From Locusta migratoria (taxonomy: Eukaryota; Arthropoda; Insecta; Orthoptera; Acrididae): a DNA stretch of 64,000 bases. This document shows positions 1 to 9,579 of this stretch, in pieces. Both the position numbers and the translations under genes were made by a program. Under the pieces are notes generated by a model, which saw only the letters and a program-made list of their open reading frames with translations, made no database searches and had not been told where the DNA came from. The DNA lies in NCBI GenBank assembly GCA_026315105.1, contig CM048750.1, positions 402,724,502 through 402,788,501 of the forward strand, read 5' to 3'. The number at the start of each line of letters is the position of its first letter. Positions within the stretch are counted from its first letter, which is position 1.

Positions 1-248
1 GCAGATGGAACCTAATCTATTACTATAGAAGTTGAAAAGGGTGCAGCAAACACTTTCAGATCCAATGATAAATCATCCAGATCTCTAAATCGGATGGAGA
101 AATCCTTCACCAGACTTGCAAGAGAAACTGAAAATTTCTGCAACTTGTCTCAAGTTAAACTAGATTTCTGCATAGACAATTTGGCTAAGTGGGCAACTCA
201 TCTGACACTGCCAAACCACCAATGTTTGTTTGAAAGCAGTAATACTGT
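1..248. other. unassigned flank
   Basis: I see no convincing gene in this stretch. It is ordinary AT-rich sequence with one short open frame starting at 94 that shows no recognisable domain and runs into the palindrome that follows. Confidence 0.4.
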
Positions 249-249
249 C

Positions 250-391
250 TACACACACACTCACACATATCCAAATGCAAACACACCTAGACAGACATCT
301 GTAAAAAATGCCTTTTTTACAAATGTCTGTCTAGTTTTTACAAATGTCTGCCTAGGTGTGTTTGCGTTTGGATATGTGTGAGTGTGTGTGT
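250..391. repeat. palindromic repeat
   Basis: The arms 250-306 and 335-391 are reverse complements with only a few mismatches and a loop of about 28 bases. The outer part is (CA)n/(TG)n-like. The inner part holds the non-simple sequence CCAAATGCAAACACACCTAG and its complement. It abuts a PLE-type end that starts at about 379, so it is probably part of an inverted PLE terminal arrangement. Confidence 0.8.
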
Positions 392-665
392 ATTTGTTTA
401 CCTTCCTTTTTGTCCCCTAAGGTAAGTCCTTCCACTCCTGGGATTGGAATGACTCCTTTTCCACTTCCTTAAAACCCATATCCTTCCCTTTCTCCTCTCC
501 TTACTTCCTCTTTTCCTGAAGAAGCAACCAACAGTTGCAAAAGATTGTATGTGTGTGATTATATTTGTGTCTGTTGATGAGCCTGTCCTTTGGGTAAGTC
601 ATCAGTTTTCTATTTTTTATATTTGTTTATCCCACCAGGAAAGTTTCCTTCTTTAATTTTCGTTT
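379..665 (+). mobile_element. PLE-type terminal module
   Basis: This is nearly the same sequence as 57181-57440 (+) and the reverse complement of 18565-18770 and 55130-55540. It has a pyrimidine-rich tract with CCTAAGGTAAGTCC, a hammerhead-like hairpin at 516-543, a TG-rich tract, then CCTTTGGGTAAGTCATC and a tail with CCCACCAGGAAAG. In the two copies next to PLE reverse transcriptase genes this module flanks the gene. Here no gene accompanies it, so it is read as an orphan PLE end. Confidence 0.7.
516..543 (+). ncRNA. hammerhead-like motif, degenerate
   Basis: CTGAAGA (516-522) is followed by a hairpin with stem GCAAC/GTTGC (524-528, 534-538) and AAAA where GAAA is expected. The G-to-A change in the second core box would probably inactivate it. 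Position and context match the other PLE-end motifs in the window. Confidence 0.5.
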
Positions 666-678
666 CATCAATTTGAAT

Positions 679-912
679 CTAACTCATTAATCTATTCAAG
701 ATCATTGTATTCATGGATGTGTGGCATTCTAAATTATGTTTTTTTACATGTAGCGGTTTACCACATACCAAACATTTTGCTCCTTCTTCGCTTTCAGTGA
801 ACAAATAATCACATTCCCAACTACAGGTGAACTGTAAAAACTGCCGCTTTACTGCACTGCTTTGACTAGCCATTCCTACTGAACAGCATACTGTACCATA
901 ATCCTGTATCAA
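679..912 (-). pseudogene. BED-finger N-terminus of hAT-like transposase
   Basis: The minus-strand frame of 77 codons resembles the start of hAT/ZBED-type transposases: a basic stretch, aromatic residues around WECDYLFTES, then a CLVC pair and downstream histidines in the spacing of a BED-type zinc finger. BED fingers bind DNA and mark transposon ends for hAT transposases. Only this N-terminal piece is present and no catalytic domain follows, so it is a fragment. A domesticated gene exon cannot be excluded. The call rests on motif resemblance only. Confidence 0.45.
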
Positions 913-1403
913 AGATTATAGCAGAAACTAGGAAACTATGTGGTACAAAATTCAAACAAACAGATACCACTGTTAGCAGTGTCCCCTGGGAGGGGAAAGA
1001 GGAGGAGGAGCAGAGATAAAAATAAAATCACTCTTGCCTTTATAAGGTATTTGCTGACTCGACTGCATGCACCAAATGTTTTACAGAATAATTTCCAGTG
1101 CAATTTATTTCAGGAGATACCCCGAGCAGTGCAGCCTGTTCATTCGAGTTGGATACTAAAGAGTTTACGTCACACTCAGCCAGGTGCACTGCTGGCGTCG
1201 GCTGCTCGCAGCGCTGCAGCTGGCTCCCTCACTCACTGGCTGCCTCTGTTTAACCTACCTGCAAATTGAGTTTCATTGAAACCATTTAAGTGGTTTAGAC
1301 AGAAAGTGTAACAAATGTGAAAGTGTGTATAAACTGAACCTTATTCAGTGAGAACTGATCAGTAACTGCATTGTTATATAATAATCATTATTTTCGTCGG
1401 TTA
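913..1403. other. no gene seen
   Basis: A purine-rich patch lies near 980-1020 and a GC-rich patch at 1130-1260 (GCTCGCAGCGCTGCAGC). I see no supported coding or RNA feature. Confidence 0.35.
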
Positions 1404-1870
1404 CATAAATAGGGGTCAATCCTAAGAGTCTGAGATTATACGCACAAGCACACAAGACCCCAATAATTTCTGTGTGCGCTCAAGTGCACTCAGACCTGAC
1501 GGCGGACTCGACCTGTGCAGCGAGTACGGAGATGACGTCTGAGGTCCTGCGGGTGAGCTTCAAGTGAGTATTTGAAGATCGTTTCTGACATCTACTCGCT
1601 ACAGCCACTGCTATATGCCTCGGTATCGGGTGTGTTGTCGGGTATTGCTGCTCTCGCACGTTGCCGGAGTCGATCACGTGCACCGGCGAGTGAAGTATTC
1701 CTGGACGGTCATTCTACGATCGTCGCCCAGGCATTTCCGATTCGTGAAAGATCGGAACGGGGAGGTCGAGTGGCGGGGCGAGGTGGCGGGCGGCAGAGAA
1801 GTGTCGCCCACCGTACGTCGTAGTGCGGCGTCCTGGTGTGTGTAGCCTTTGGCAGGCTCCGAAGGTATGG
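1404..1870 (+). promoter_or_regulatory. CpG-rich patch with TATA-like sequence
   Basis: The segment 1480-1870 is strikingly rich in CG dinucleotides compared with the AT-rich surroundings. About 70-80 bases upstream, near 1404, is ATAAATAGGGG, which could act as a TATA element. It could be the promoter and first exon of a neighbouring gene or an LTR-like unit. I found no paired repeat and no long supported frame, so the call is tentative. Confidence 0.3.
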
Positions 1871-3600
1871 GGGACAGTCTACAGCACTTTGGAGACTAAC
1901 AATGGCTGGTCAGTGCACTGCAGAGGTGTGGGCGTGGGACACAGGACCAGTGCGGCAGTCGTCCGACAGCCTCTCAGTGCAGTGTCTCTGGACTCTAAAG
2001 TGACCGTTGTGGTGGTGCAGCAGAAAGAGCACTGCTGTCGCAATCCTCGTTCTGGGCAAGAGGGGGCATCAGGAGGCATTAATATAGGTCTGAACGACAT
2101 CCTTCAGGTTCACCAGTGCACGCATGACCTCGCACACAATATTGATATTAACATTGGACTTTTTGTAGACAATATAGTTATGTGTAAAGAAGTATTGTCT
2201 AATAAATATTATGGAAATATAGTCAGGTAATGATAAGAATTCAGAGTAGCACAAACACTGGAAATTTCTTTTACATCTGTAGAAAAACAAAATTATACAC
2301 TTCACATAGTTTGAATAAAATATTGAAACATTCCTATCGGACTTCGAAGACTGCTGCAATCGTTCAGCAGTTGTACATGTTTGCACTTTTTTACGTGGCT
2401 CCTGTTTAAAAGATAACTTAGGAAAGCAAAGCCTTGAAACCGATGTATGTATGATCATCCTTAACCTCCACATTTGTTTAAATTTTTTTGAAACTCAGAA
2501 CATATTTACAGAATAATTGCATTTTGAAAATTACAAGATTTAGAGATAGGAAAAAAGTTTGCAACAGCAATAAATCATAATTTATTAAAAAGTAAAAGTA
2601 CAATACAAGTTCATTGAATTTATATGTAACTTTTTTTACTGAGCAATGTCTCCTCCTGTGTGAGACAGACACAGCATTCATAAAACATCCACCTCGTCTG
2701 GTCTCTCTTCTCACTCGTTTGCCAGTACTGAGGTAACAATAAGGAAAGCCACACTCAGATTATGAAATCACTGACTGTTGTGGCAATAAATGCTTGCCCT
2801 TAGTGTCTACAAGCAATGATGAGGATGTATTAATGATTCTCAGGTACTGTCAGTAATGCGTACAAATACTTGTATATACAACTTGTAGCAGAGTGAAATA
2901 ATCTAATAGTCTCATTTTTAGGTAAGATAGATTGGCAGGGCAGTGAAAAAATGCACTGAAAGTACAAAGTATACTGCTTAAAAATCTACTTGTGCATCCC
3001 ACTTAAAAATAGTGATTAAGTGTCAGCCAGCACTAACAAAGAATATTGAAAGTGGAATATTAAAGGAAGGCTGGCAACAGTGGAACATTTGGTTTCCTGA
3101 AGGGTCAGTGTCACTAAACTGTTGAAATTATTGAAATGGAAGAGTCTCAAATAAAGAGACAAATCTTCATTTGAAAGACTGGTTACTAAATTCCAAGAGC
3201 CCAAATTAAGTGAAGATCTAGATTTATTATTCAGCCTACACTATCACATACATAGAAAACTTGACAACAACATCAGGCAAATTACTGCAAACACAAAGGC
3301 ATCAGAGCAGTCCTCCTTCCCTTGCTCCACATCTGACTGTATCAGGAAGAAGAGAAAACCTGTAATATGGTATTATGCTCACTTCATTCTGTACTGCACT
3401 CCACAGTCTTTTACTGAGCAGGGGTGTAGATGTAGGATTACCACAAGTCTGGCAAAACCCCACTGTCTGTTATCAAAATATGCAAATACATGCAATTAAA
3501 AAAATCATAAATATCGAAAACTTGTACAATCAATTACACATGGAAGTCACTGGTCATTCTTCTCACAGAGACAGCAGACATTGAGCCTCCTAATGCCCCA
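1871..3600. other. no gene seen
   Basis: Mostly AT-rich sequence with short open frames that show no recognisable domain. It lies downstream of the HSPBAP1-like gene, which reads leftwards, so it is intergenic if the poly(A) signal at 3655-3660 is used. Confidence 0.4.
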
Positions 3601-3654
3601 ATTTGAAGAGGTAGAAATTGAATTTGTACTAACCTGTCAATGCATTTCAAAATT

Positions 3655-3660
3655 TTTATT
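3655..3660 (-). terminator. HSPBAP1: poly(A) signal of HSPBAP1-like gene
   Basis: On the minus strand this reads AATAAA, about 170 bases after the stop codon at 3828-3830. It is the first canonical hexamer I noticed downstream and gives a short 3' UTR. Cleavage position is not determined. Confidence 0.55.
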
Positions 3661-3703
3661 GAGTGAAAATATCATTTACAGAAACATCCTTGAAACAAAT
3701 CAC

Positions 3704-4550
3704 TTATTCCTTTCAGTTCACATTACAAATTTTACTTTATAGGTGTTGTACATGGTCCAGAAATAAGTGTCAGAAATGGTTAACTGTGCTGCCTCACAGA
3801 AAATTATTAATGAAAAATCAGTTTTTGTCATCTGATATTTATTTGTGTTTCTGTTTCTAGAAGTACTTCTCTGACTGCTGCAATAACTGTTGGATGGCAG
3901 AATGCATTCAAACACTCTTCTAACAGTGTTGTTTGGTACTTCTTCTCAGAGTCTTGTTCTTCAACAGTTACATCTTTAGATTTATTAAGCAACAGCTGCT
4001 GAAATTCTGCCACTGGACAAACAGGGACAACGTTTGTAGCTGTTTTACTTATCACAGAGTCTGCAGTACTGTGTGTGTCAGATGTAGAAGTGCCACCAGT
4101 GGTTTTATTCTGTGCATGCCTGTCCAAGCTCACCTGCACTAGCCGAAGCGTGTCTTCGAGTGGAGCCTCTGGTAAGTCTGCCTGTAAGAAGGGAAAGCAA
4201 AAAGTAACCATTTTCACAAGACATTTAAAGAGTGTAGTTTAGAAATCACATGCAGAAATCAATATCTCCAGAGAGATGCCTCCAACATAGGTCCATCTTT
4301 TAATGGCACAGTTGGCGATAGGACTTTAAACAGTGATCCTTCCTTATGGTATAGACAGAGAAGGCTTCACCTGGGTCAAGCAAAAAAATCCCCTTGTAGT
4401 AGACTGAATGAAGGTGGGGCAGGTTATATGAGTAGTTATAACATGACACTGCTAAAATACTGTGACAAAATATTAAGTATAAAAAGATTTAGTTATTCCT
4501 TCTAGTTAACATTATAAAATATTACATATTTTACGATATAGGTGTTGTAC
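3704..4550. repeat. diverged local duplication around last exon
   Basis: The segments 3704-3751 and 4493-4550 are similar. Both run from TTATTCCTT through an AT-rich core to ATAGGTGTTGTAC and lie in the same orientation about 790 bases apart. One copy is in the 3' UTR and the other in the last intron of the HSPBAP1-like gene, so a tandem duplication spanning the last exon region is possible. Confidence 0.5.
3828..4181 (-). CDS. HSPBAP1: HSPBAP1-like, last exon
   Basis: This is the terminal coding exon of the host gene, with 117 codons before TGA at 3828-3830. The acceptor reads CTTCTTACAG on the minus strand just before 4181, and the exon starts in phase 0, matching the phase-0 end of the exon at 29906-30010. 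It encodes an acidic, Ser/Thr-rich C-terminal tail (start ADLPEAPLED) with no catalytic motif. In HSPB1-associated proteins the region after the JmjC/cupin-8 domain is poorly conserved, so assignment rests on phase, splice sites and lack of repeat similarity. The intron to the previous exon is about 25.7 kb and full of transposons. A missed intermediate exon is possible. Confidence 0.7.
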   Translation of the reverse strand, partial: ADLPEAPLEDTLRLVQVSLDRHAQNKTTGGTSTSDTHSTADSVISKTATNVVPVCPVAEFQQLLLNKSKDVTVEEQDSEKKYQTTLLEECLNAFCHPTVIAAVREVLLETETQINIR

Positions 4551-4592
4551 TAAACTATCAGTAAAAAAATAATAATAATAAACCATGTATAC

Positions 4593-4637
4593 CTGGAAAG
4601 ATGATGCTGATTTTGATGTGATGATGGCAGATGCCAC
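4593..4637 (-). CDS. candidate 45-bp alternative exon
   Basis: On the minus strand a pyrimidine-rich ATCCCCCAG precedes 4637 and CAG|GTATAC follows 4593. The 45 bases between are an open, phase-0 frame of 15 codons (VASAIITSKSASSFQ). It could be an optional exon of the HSPBAP1-like gene between 29906 and 4181. The evidence is only splice-site shape and phase. Confidence 0.25.
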
Positions 4638-4739
4638 CTGGGGGATAGTACATGTACTGATAATTGTTTCATCATTCTCCACCAACAAATAGAGTACTGA
4701 CACAGCTACCAAAGTGCGGTTTGTTTGTACCATTTAATA

Positions 4740-5570
4740 GGGAGCTTGATTGAGTTTGAAAGGGGTCAAATTGTGACCTTCCAAGTGGTGGTATGTCCTC
4801 TTGCAGAATTGTCACACAAGTTGGATGTGAAGCATTAATTGTGCATTGGCGCTGGTTGCAATGGTTACATGAACATTCTGACAGCAGTAAGCAAGCTTCT
4901 AGATGTAAACGCAGCACACACGTCCACTGAGATTGTTGTGCTGTTAAGCTATCACGTCAAAGGTTTTGTGAGGCCAGAGGTGTCAACACGAAATGTTGTC
5001 AGCAAGCTACTGCCTGTGGGACTGCACGGAATGTTGGGCTGTGGCCTTCAGAAATGAAAGCAGATTCTGCCTGCACGCAAGGGACGGTCGCTCGAACGCA
5101 CAGTGTAGATGTGGCAAATGCCGTTTCTTAGAGTGCACAGGGGGCTCACCCTGGAACTTACGCTGTGGGACACGATAGGCTACAAGTCTCGTTCACCTTC
5201 GGTGCTCGGGGAGGGAATGCTGACAAGTGCTCGGTATGTGCAGAGTGTTGCAGGACCCATTCTTTTGCCGTTCCTGCAAGAGGCAGGTAATGTATTGTTT
5301 CAAGGGGGTAATGGTGCTCACAGAATGTGCACAAATTTCAACATACTCTGTAACAGGTACAGCAACTCCCCTCAATAGCACCATCGCCAGACTTCTCTCC
5401 AGAAGAGCAAGAGTTGGACACAACTCGTCGACCCTCAATCCTTTCAGAACTACGCGAACAGGTTGAGTGTGCTTGGAATAATGTACCTGAAGAATCACTG
5501 CCTGCATTGCCACCTGTGGAGCCGGTAACACATACTAACATGTCTGTTTCAGCAGGATGACATGACCCCA
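4740..5570 (+). pseudogene. Tc1-like transposase remnant
   Basis: Fragments in several frames resemble a Tc1-family transposase. Near 4755 there is an ERGQIV-like piece of the N-terminal helix-turn-helix. Around 5220-5330 is a stretch equivalent to the central catalytic block, with YVQSV, LLPFLQEA, and FQGGNGAHR where Tc1 proteins carry FQQDNARPH, so the conserved aspartate is replaced by glycine. Downstream, 5380-5530 keeps scraps of the C-terminus in other frames. Frameshifts and stops make it inactive. Terminal repeats were not identified. Confidence 0.6.
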
Positions 5571-5699
5571 GATGCCTCAGTATCGCTCGAGCTATGTATC
5601 TGTAAATTTAATCAATTCGTGCACGTCATATGCACTGTTCCAACAATAAATCTTGAGTGACTCAGCAATCACTAACAGTGAGTGCTTCTTTTAATTGCC

Positions 5700-6347
5700 G
5701 GCAGTGTATGTCATTCGAAAGGCAGCTAAAGGTGTGCAGAAAATGGTCTGTGCTGGCATAGTTACTTTAAATTACCACTGAGCTGTGTAAACATATCATG
5801 CAGCTATCTTGAATACTATTGACTCACTCCATTTAGGCACATCACCTTGAGTGGAGAGCTATAGAAAAACACTGTGAGGAATTCAGCTGAGTGTACTTCT
5901 GAAGTTCACAAGTGCCTTTAGTACTACAACTGTTGGCGGTTTTCTGTTGATTATCAGGATAAGTGCATTGAATATTTCAACAGAACAGTGGTGTATTGGT
6001 TGGGTCAGGAATAATACAATTGTGTGTATGAGCTCATGTTGTGGACAAAACAAACACATTTACAAAGCTAGAAATTAGAAGAATGGTAAATTGACTGTTG
6101 GGACTTCTGAAGCACTGCAAGACAAGTCTACAACATATTTACAAGTGTTAGAAACATGCTCAAATTACAAAACATTGCCCCTAGCTGAGATGTTGAATAC
6201 CTACTAACATTCCGTGGTCCATATCTCAATCATATGCATTGAGAGAGATGTAGTAACATACCAATCTCAGAATGCAGAGAAGATAGTACCACTGATCATG
6301 TTGCTTTCAGTTGACCCCATTTCCAGGTAGAGAGAGAATGCAGACAC
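5700..6347. other. no gene seen
   Basis: AT-rich sequence with no recognisable frame or repeat. It lies between the Tc1 remnant and the TTAA flank of the piggyBac-like element. Confidence 0.4.
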
Positions 6348-6351
6348 TTAA

Positions 6352-7549
6352 CCCTCTGCTACATGAGCAATTGTTTTGCCTCCAGTACACGTCTGCAGAC
6401 TGGGAGTCTGCATTGGACTTTAAACCATTTTCATGAACAATTCTGATGCTGTGTTTGGAAATATATTTGAGTCTGAATAACATGAATAAGACACTGAATT
6501 CATAAACATAATTATTTTAACATGTTATTTTCAAATGAAAGTCTTGATAGAGGTATGCAACTGTCACGATCAATTTTTTTTACCCTTAAACCAATAAGAA
6601 CATTCACTGTACTTGCTGAAATGTGTTACAAATGTATACAAACCAATAGTTATCTTACATAAATTTATTCAGAAATTTTTTCTGAAAACTGTAGTTATTG
6701 GCCTCACTGTTAATTCAGGGATATTATTCATGGTGGCAGCTATTTTCCCTGCACTCACTTCACATATATGCACTGACATGTTCCAGGCACAGACTGTAGG
6801 AAAATTTTGTCGGTCTTTTTTTCTTCCTATCTTCCTCGAGTTGTCTGTAATTCAATTGTTGGTGTTCACTGGAGTATTTAGATGATTGACCTTCATTGCC
6901 ATTTAATCATGCAACAATTCTTTGGAAAGAACTTTTCAATTGTCTTTTCTTGGAATTGTTGAATCTGAACTGCTGTTGTAAATTCCATATCCATTGATTC
7001 CAGCAATATTTAGAGGAGAGGAGAGGAGACGAGAGGAGAAAATTGCAAATGGCCATCTTCTGGTAATTACTGTAACATAATGTTTACATTTGATCTCATC
7101 AACTTTCTCCACACCAGATTTAGTCTCACTGTAAAATGTTATAATTCCTGGCTTGAACTTTTCCAAAGCACTGTCAATGTTGTCATCATGTATGGCAGAC
7201 ATGCCAGAACAAACTTCTCTCTCTTAGCTTTATATCAAACAAGTGTTATATTCTTTCTAAATGTTCCACACGATGAGTTTCTACTACTGTGATACATGTA
7301 GGAATTTTTTTTTTTTTTAGAAGAACTGATGATAGAACTGCATCACAAGAGTGCACACATGCAGACTGACACTCCACACCTCACAAGTTCACACCTGCAG
7401 ACAATAATTACTAATTCCAATGCTTGCCAGTAATTTGTTGCAGGAGGAAGGGAAGGTAGAAGAAGCTGCTTATGGAAATCTTCAATTTATAAGTTGCTGT
7501 TGACAAAGATAAAAGCAGACTCACAGTCCACGGTGTGTGTAATGGAGGG
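6352..7549 (-). mobile_element. deleted piggyBac-like element with TTAA flanks
   Basis: The element is bounded by TTAA at 6348-6351 and 7550-7553, the target always duplicated by piggyBac transposons. The ends begin CCCTCTGC on the left and, inverted, CCCTCCAT on the right. A subterminal palindrome GCAGACTGGGAGTCTGC lies near 6393. Inside, on the minus strand, is the C-terminal part of a piggyBac transposase. At 1.2 kb it is about half the length of an autonomous element. Confidence 0.75.
6600..7290 (-). pseudogene. piggyBac transposase C-terminal fragment
   Basis: Reading leftwards from about 7290, frames show EKFVLA, then KPGIITFYSETKSGVEKVDE and RRWPFAIF, the block after the catalytic core of piggyBac transposases. 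This is followed by RQLEED and KKRPTKFSYSL near the start of the usual cysteine-rich tail. The N-terminus and the first two catalytic aspartates are absent. Frame changes and stops occur throughout, so no functional enzyme is encoded. Confidence 0.7.
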
Positions 7550-7704
7550 TTAAGACTGCAATCTGCAAACAGGTGTAAGGGAGAAAACCTTATGGACTTT
7601 TGTTAATATGGTTGTATATCAAACATTTTAAAATGCATCTGCTTATCTTCCAGTATATAAGATGAAGTGTGCATTCCCAGTGTTAAAAGTAATAAAAAAT
7701 TTAA

Positions 7705-7895
7705 GAAAAATGATTCACCGCAAAGACGTGGTGATGAGCTGCAACAGGCACATACAAAAGACACACAGATACAATACTTTCAGCTATCGGCCATGGCCTT
7801 CTTCAGAAAATAGTACACTCACACAATCACACAGGCACACAACACAGTCATACAACCATCACCACCTGGACTTTCCATTATTATCTTAAGAAAAA
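7705..7895 (-). mobile_element. PLE end module
   Basis: This is the same sequence as 52165-52350 and the reverse complement of 57850-58015 and 50200-50350: CGCAAAGACGTGG, then a CA-rich tract, a hammerhead-like motif at 7781-7806 and CACACAACACAGTCATAC. It ends in ACCTGGACTTTCCATTATTA, a PLE tail sequence. No coding part is attached. Confidence 0.7.
7781..7806 (-). ncRNA. hammerhead-like motif
   Basis: On the minus strand: CTGAAGA, hairpin GGCC-AT-GGCC, then GATAGCTG. The second box is GATA rather than GAAA. Flanking AAAGTA can pair with the upstream TATTTT to form a stem I. Confidence 0.5.
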
Positions 7896-7997
7896 TAAAG
7901 TAGAGATAAGTTCCTTTAGTTCGCCACACATATATGCATAGTGTCAAGGAATTTTGGAGAGGCACGCACATAACAGTATGGGTACTAGAGAGCAATG

Positions 7998-8046
7998 TAG
8001 TTGTAGTAAGTTGTAAGTTGTTGTGCCAAAGACAGGCACATAGAAA

Positions 8047-8128
<82 letters not shown>

Positions 8129-8359
8129 AGCCAACTTACAGCTTTTGATCACAACCTACATCAGTACAGAACACACACTATCATTCATACAATTCCACCA
8201 GCACTACTAAATAATACACAACCAGGTTCTCCAGCTGGCACATCCCAAGTGAACGGAGCAACTGAAGAGGACGGTTGGGTATTAGCGATTTGTGCCAATG
8301 CAAATGAATGATAGTGTCTGTGTTTTGTACTGATGTAGGTTGTGATCAAAAGCTGTAAG

Positions 8360-8413
<54 letters not shown>

Positions 8414-8484
8414 ATTGCCTTTTCTATATGCCCGTCTTTGGCACAACAATCACTTTGTGATGACTTGCAACTTACTACACCTAC
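7998..8484. repeat. inverted repeat with mirrored microsatellites
   Basis: The arms 7998-8187 and 8305-8484 are inverted copies. The left reads AACTTACAGCTTTTGATCAC and the right its complement, and both include GCCAAAGAC/GTCTTTGGC. At matching positions the left arm holds (CT)n then (CA)n (8052-8128) while the right arm holds (TG)n (8360-8411). A PLE-tail sequence ACCTGGACTTTCCATTG follows at about 8557. It is probably an inverted pair of PLE ends. Confidence 0.7.
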
Positions 8485-8589
8485 GTTGCTGGTATAGACT
8501 GTGGTCAAAAGCTGTAAGTCGTGAGTTGAAAGCTACCCTCAGTTTATTGTTGAATTGCAACCTGGACTTTCCATTGGTAGTTGGGTCTA

Positions 8590-9575
8590 GAAGTACTTAT
8601 TGCATAGCCTGCAGTTAGTAAAAAAAACTTGAGTTTTTCCTGGACTCCCAGTAACATATTTTTATACTTCAATTTGAAAGAAATTTACTTAGAATGTAAA
8701 TATTTCTTATATTTTTCTTTTGTTCTTTGTCAAATATTTTAAATACTATGTTTTATTCTACTTAAATAAAATAATTCTTTCAGTTAACCCAAAAAATTGT
8801 AAATTACAGATGTATGACCTGTTCAGGTCTGAATGTTCTGGCAAGTAAATTAATGAATGGCTCACAGTGAACAACCACTGACACTCAACTTGCAGTCAGA
8901 CAATGTCCACAGCAGAGGAACTGCCTGGAGTAAGTTTGGTACCTCGACGTGTGACCCTCAGTAGCCCTTCCGATCTCCCATTCTGGTCACCTGACAGCAT
9001 TCAGGATCATTTCCACCTGCTCATGAATAACTGACTCACCCAGTGCATTAAAACAGCAAATACAACTAAGCTGCATTGTTGTTGGTGAAATATTTCACAG
9101 AACTATAATTAAATAACTTTCAACAAAGCTTGTTGATTCTCTGTCAGTTTATGGGTTTGCTATACTACAAGTATATCAGTAACTGGTTAAAATTGAAACA
9201 GTTTACACATAAGAGAAGATATCTATTACAACAGAATTCTGTATAAATTTTACTGTCTCTCTGGCACATTTTTAGGTTACAGTTACTAATAAATTAGACA
9301 ATAACATTAATGTATGGTAAATGCAATTTATATATATTCCTGGAGAGCTTTTACAGTAGTTGCAGGGGCAACAATCTAGATGATTGACTGAGCTCGCCTT
9401 GTAAAATCAGCTAATGTGGCTTTGTCATACAGTTTCTGTGAATGGCTGAAAGCAGGGGGAAACTACAGCTGTTACTTTTTCCGAGGACATGCAGCTCTAC
9501 TGTATAAATATATGATGATAGCATGGTCTTGGGTAAAATATTCCGAAGATAAAATAGTCTCACTTTCGGATCTCG
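8590..9575. other. no gene seen
   Basis: AT-rich sequence without a recognised transposon domain or gene. Short frames only. Confidence 0.4.
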
Positions 9576-9579
9576 GGCC

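Noticed and set aside
8052..8311. Open frame with long Ser-Leu and His-Thr runs
   Set aside because: It only translates the (CT)n and (CA)n microsatellites. The same holds for frames over 30168-30233, 31181-31229, 37391-37454, 48805-48852 and 52530-52603.
7479..8580. CRISPR-like array or regularly spaced repeats
   Set aside because: The regular patterns are simple microsatellites and one inverted repeat. There are no direct repeats with unique spacers, and the window is clearly eukaryotic.
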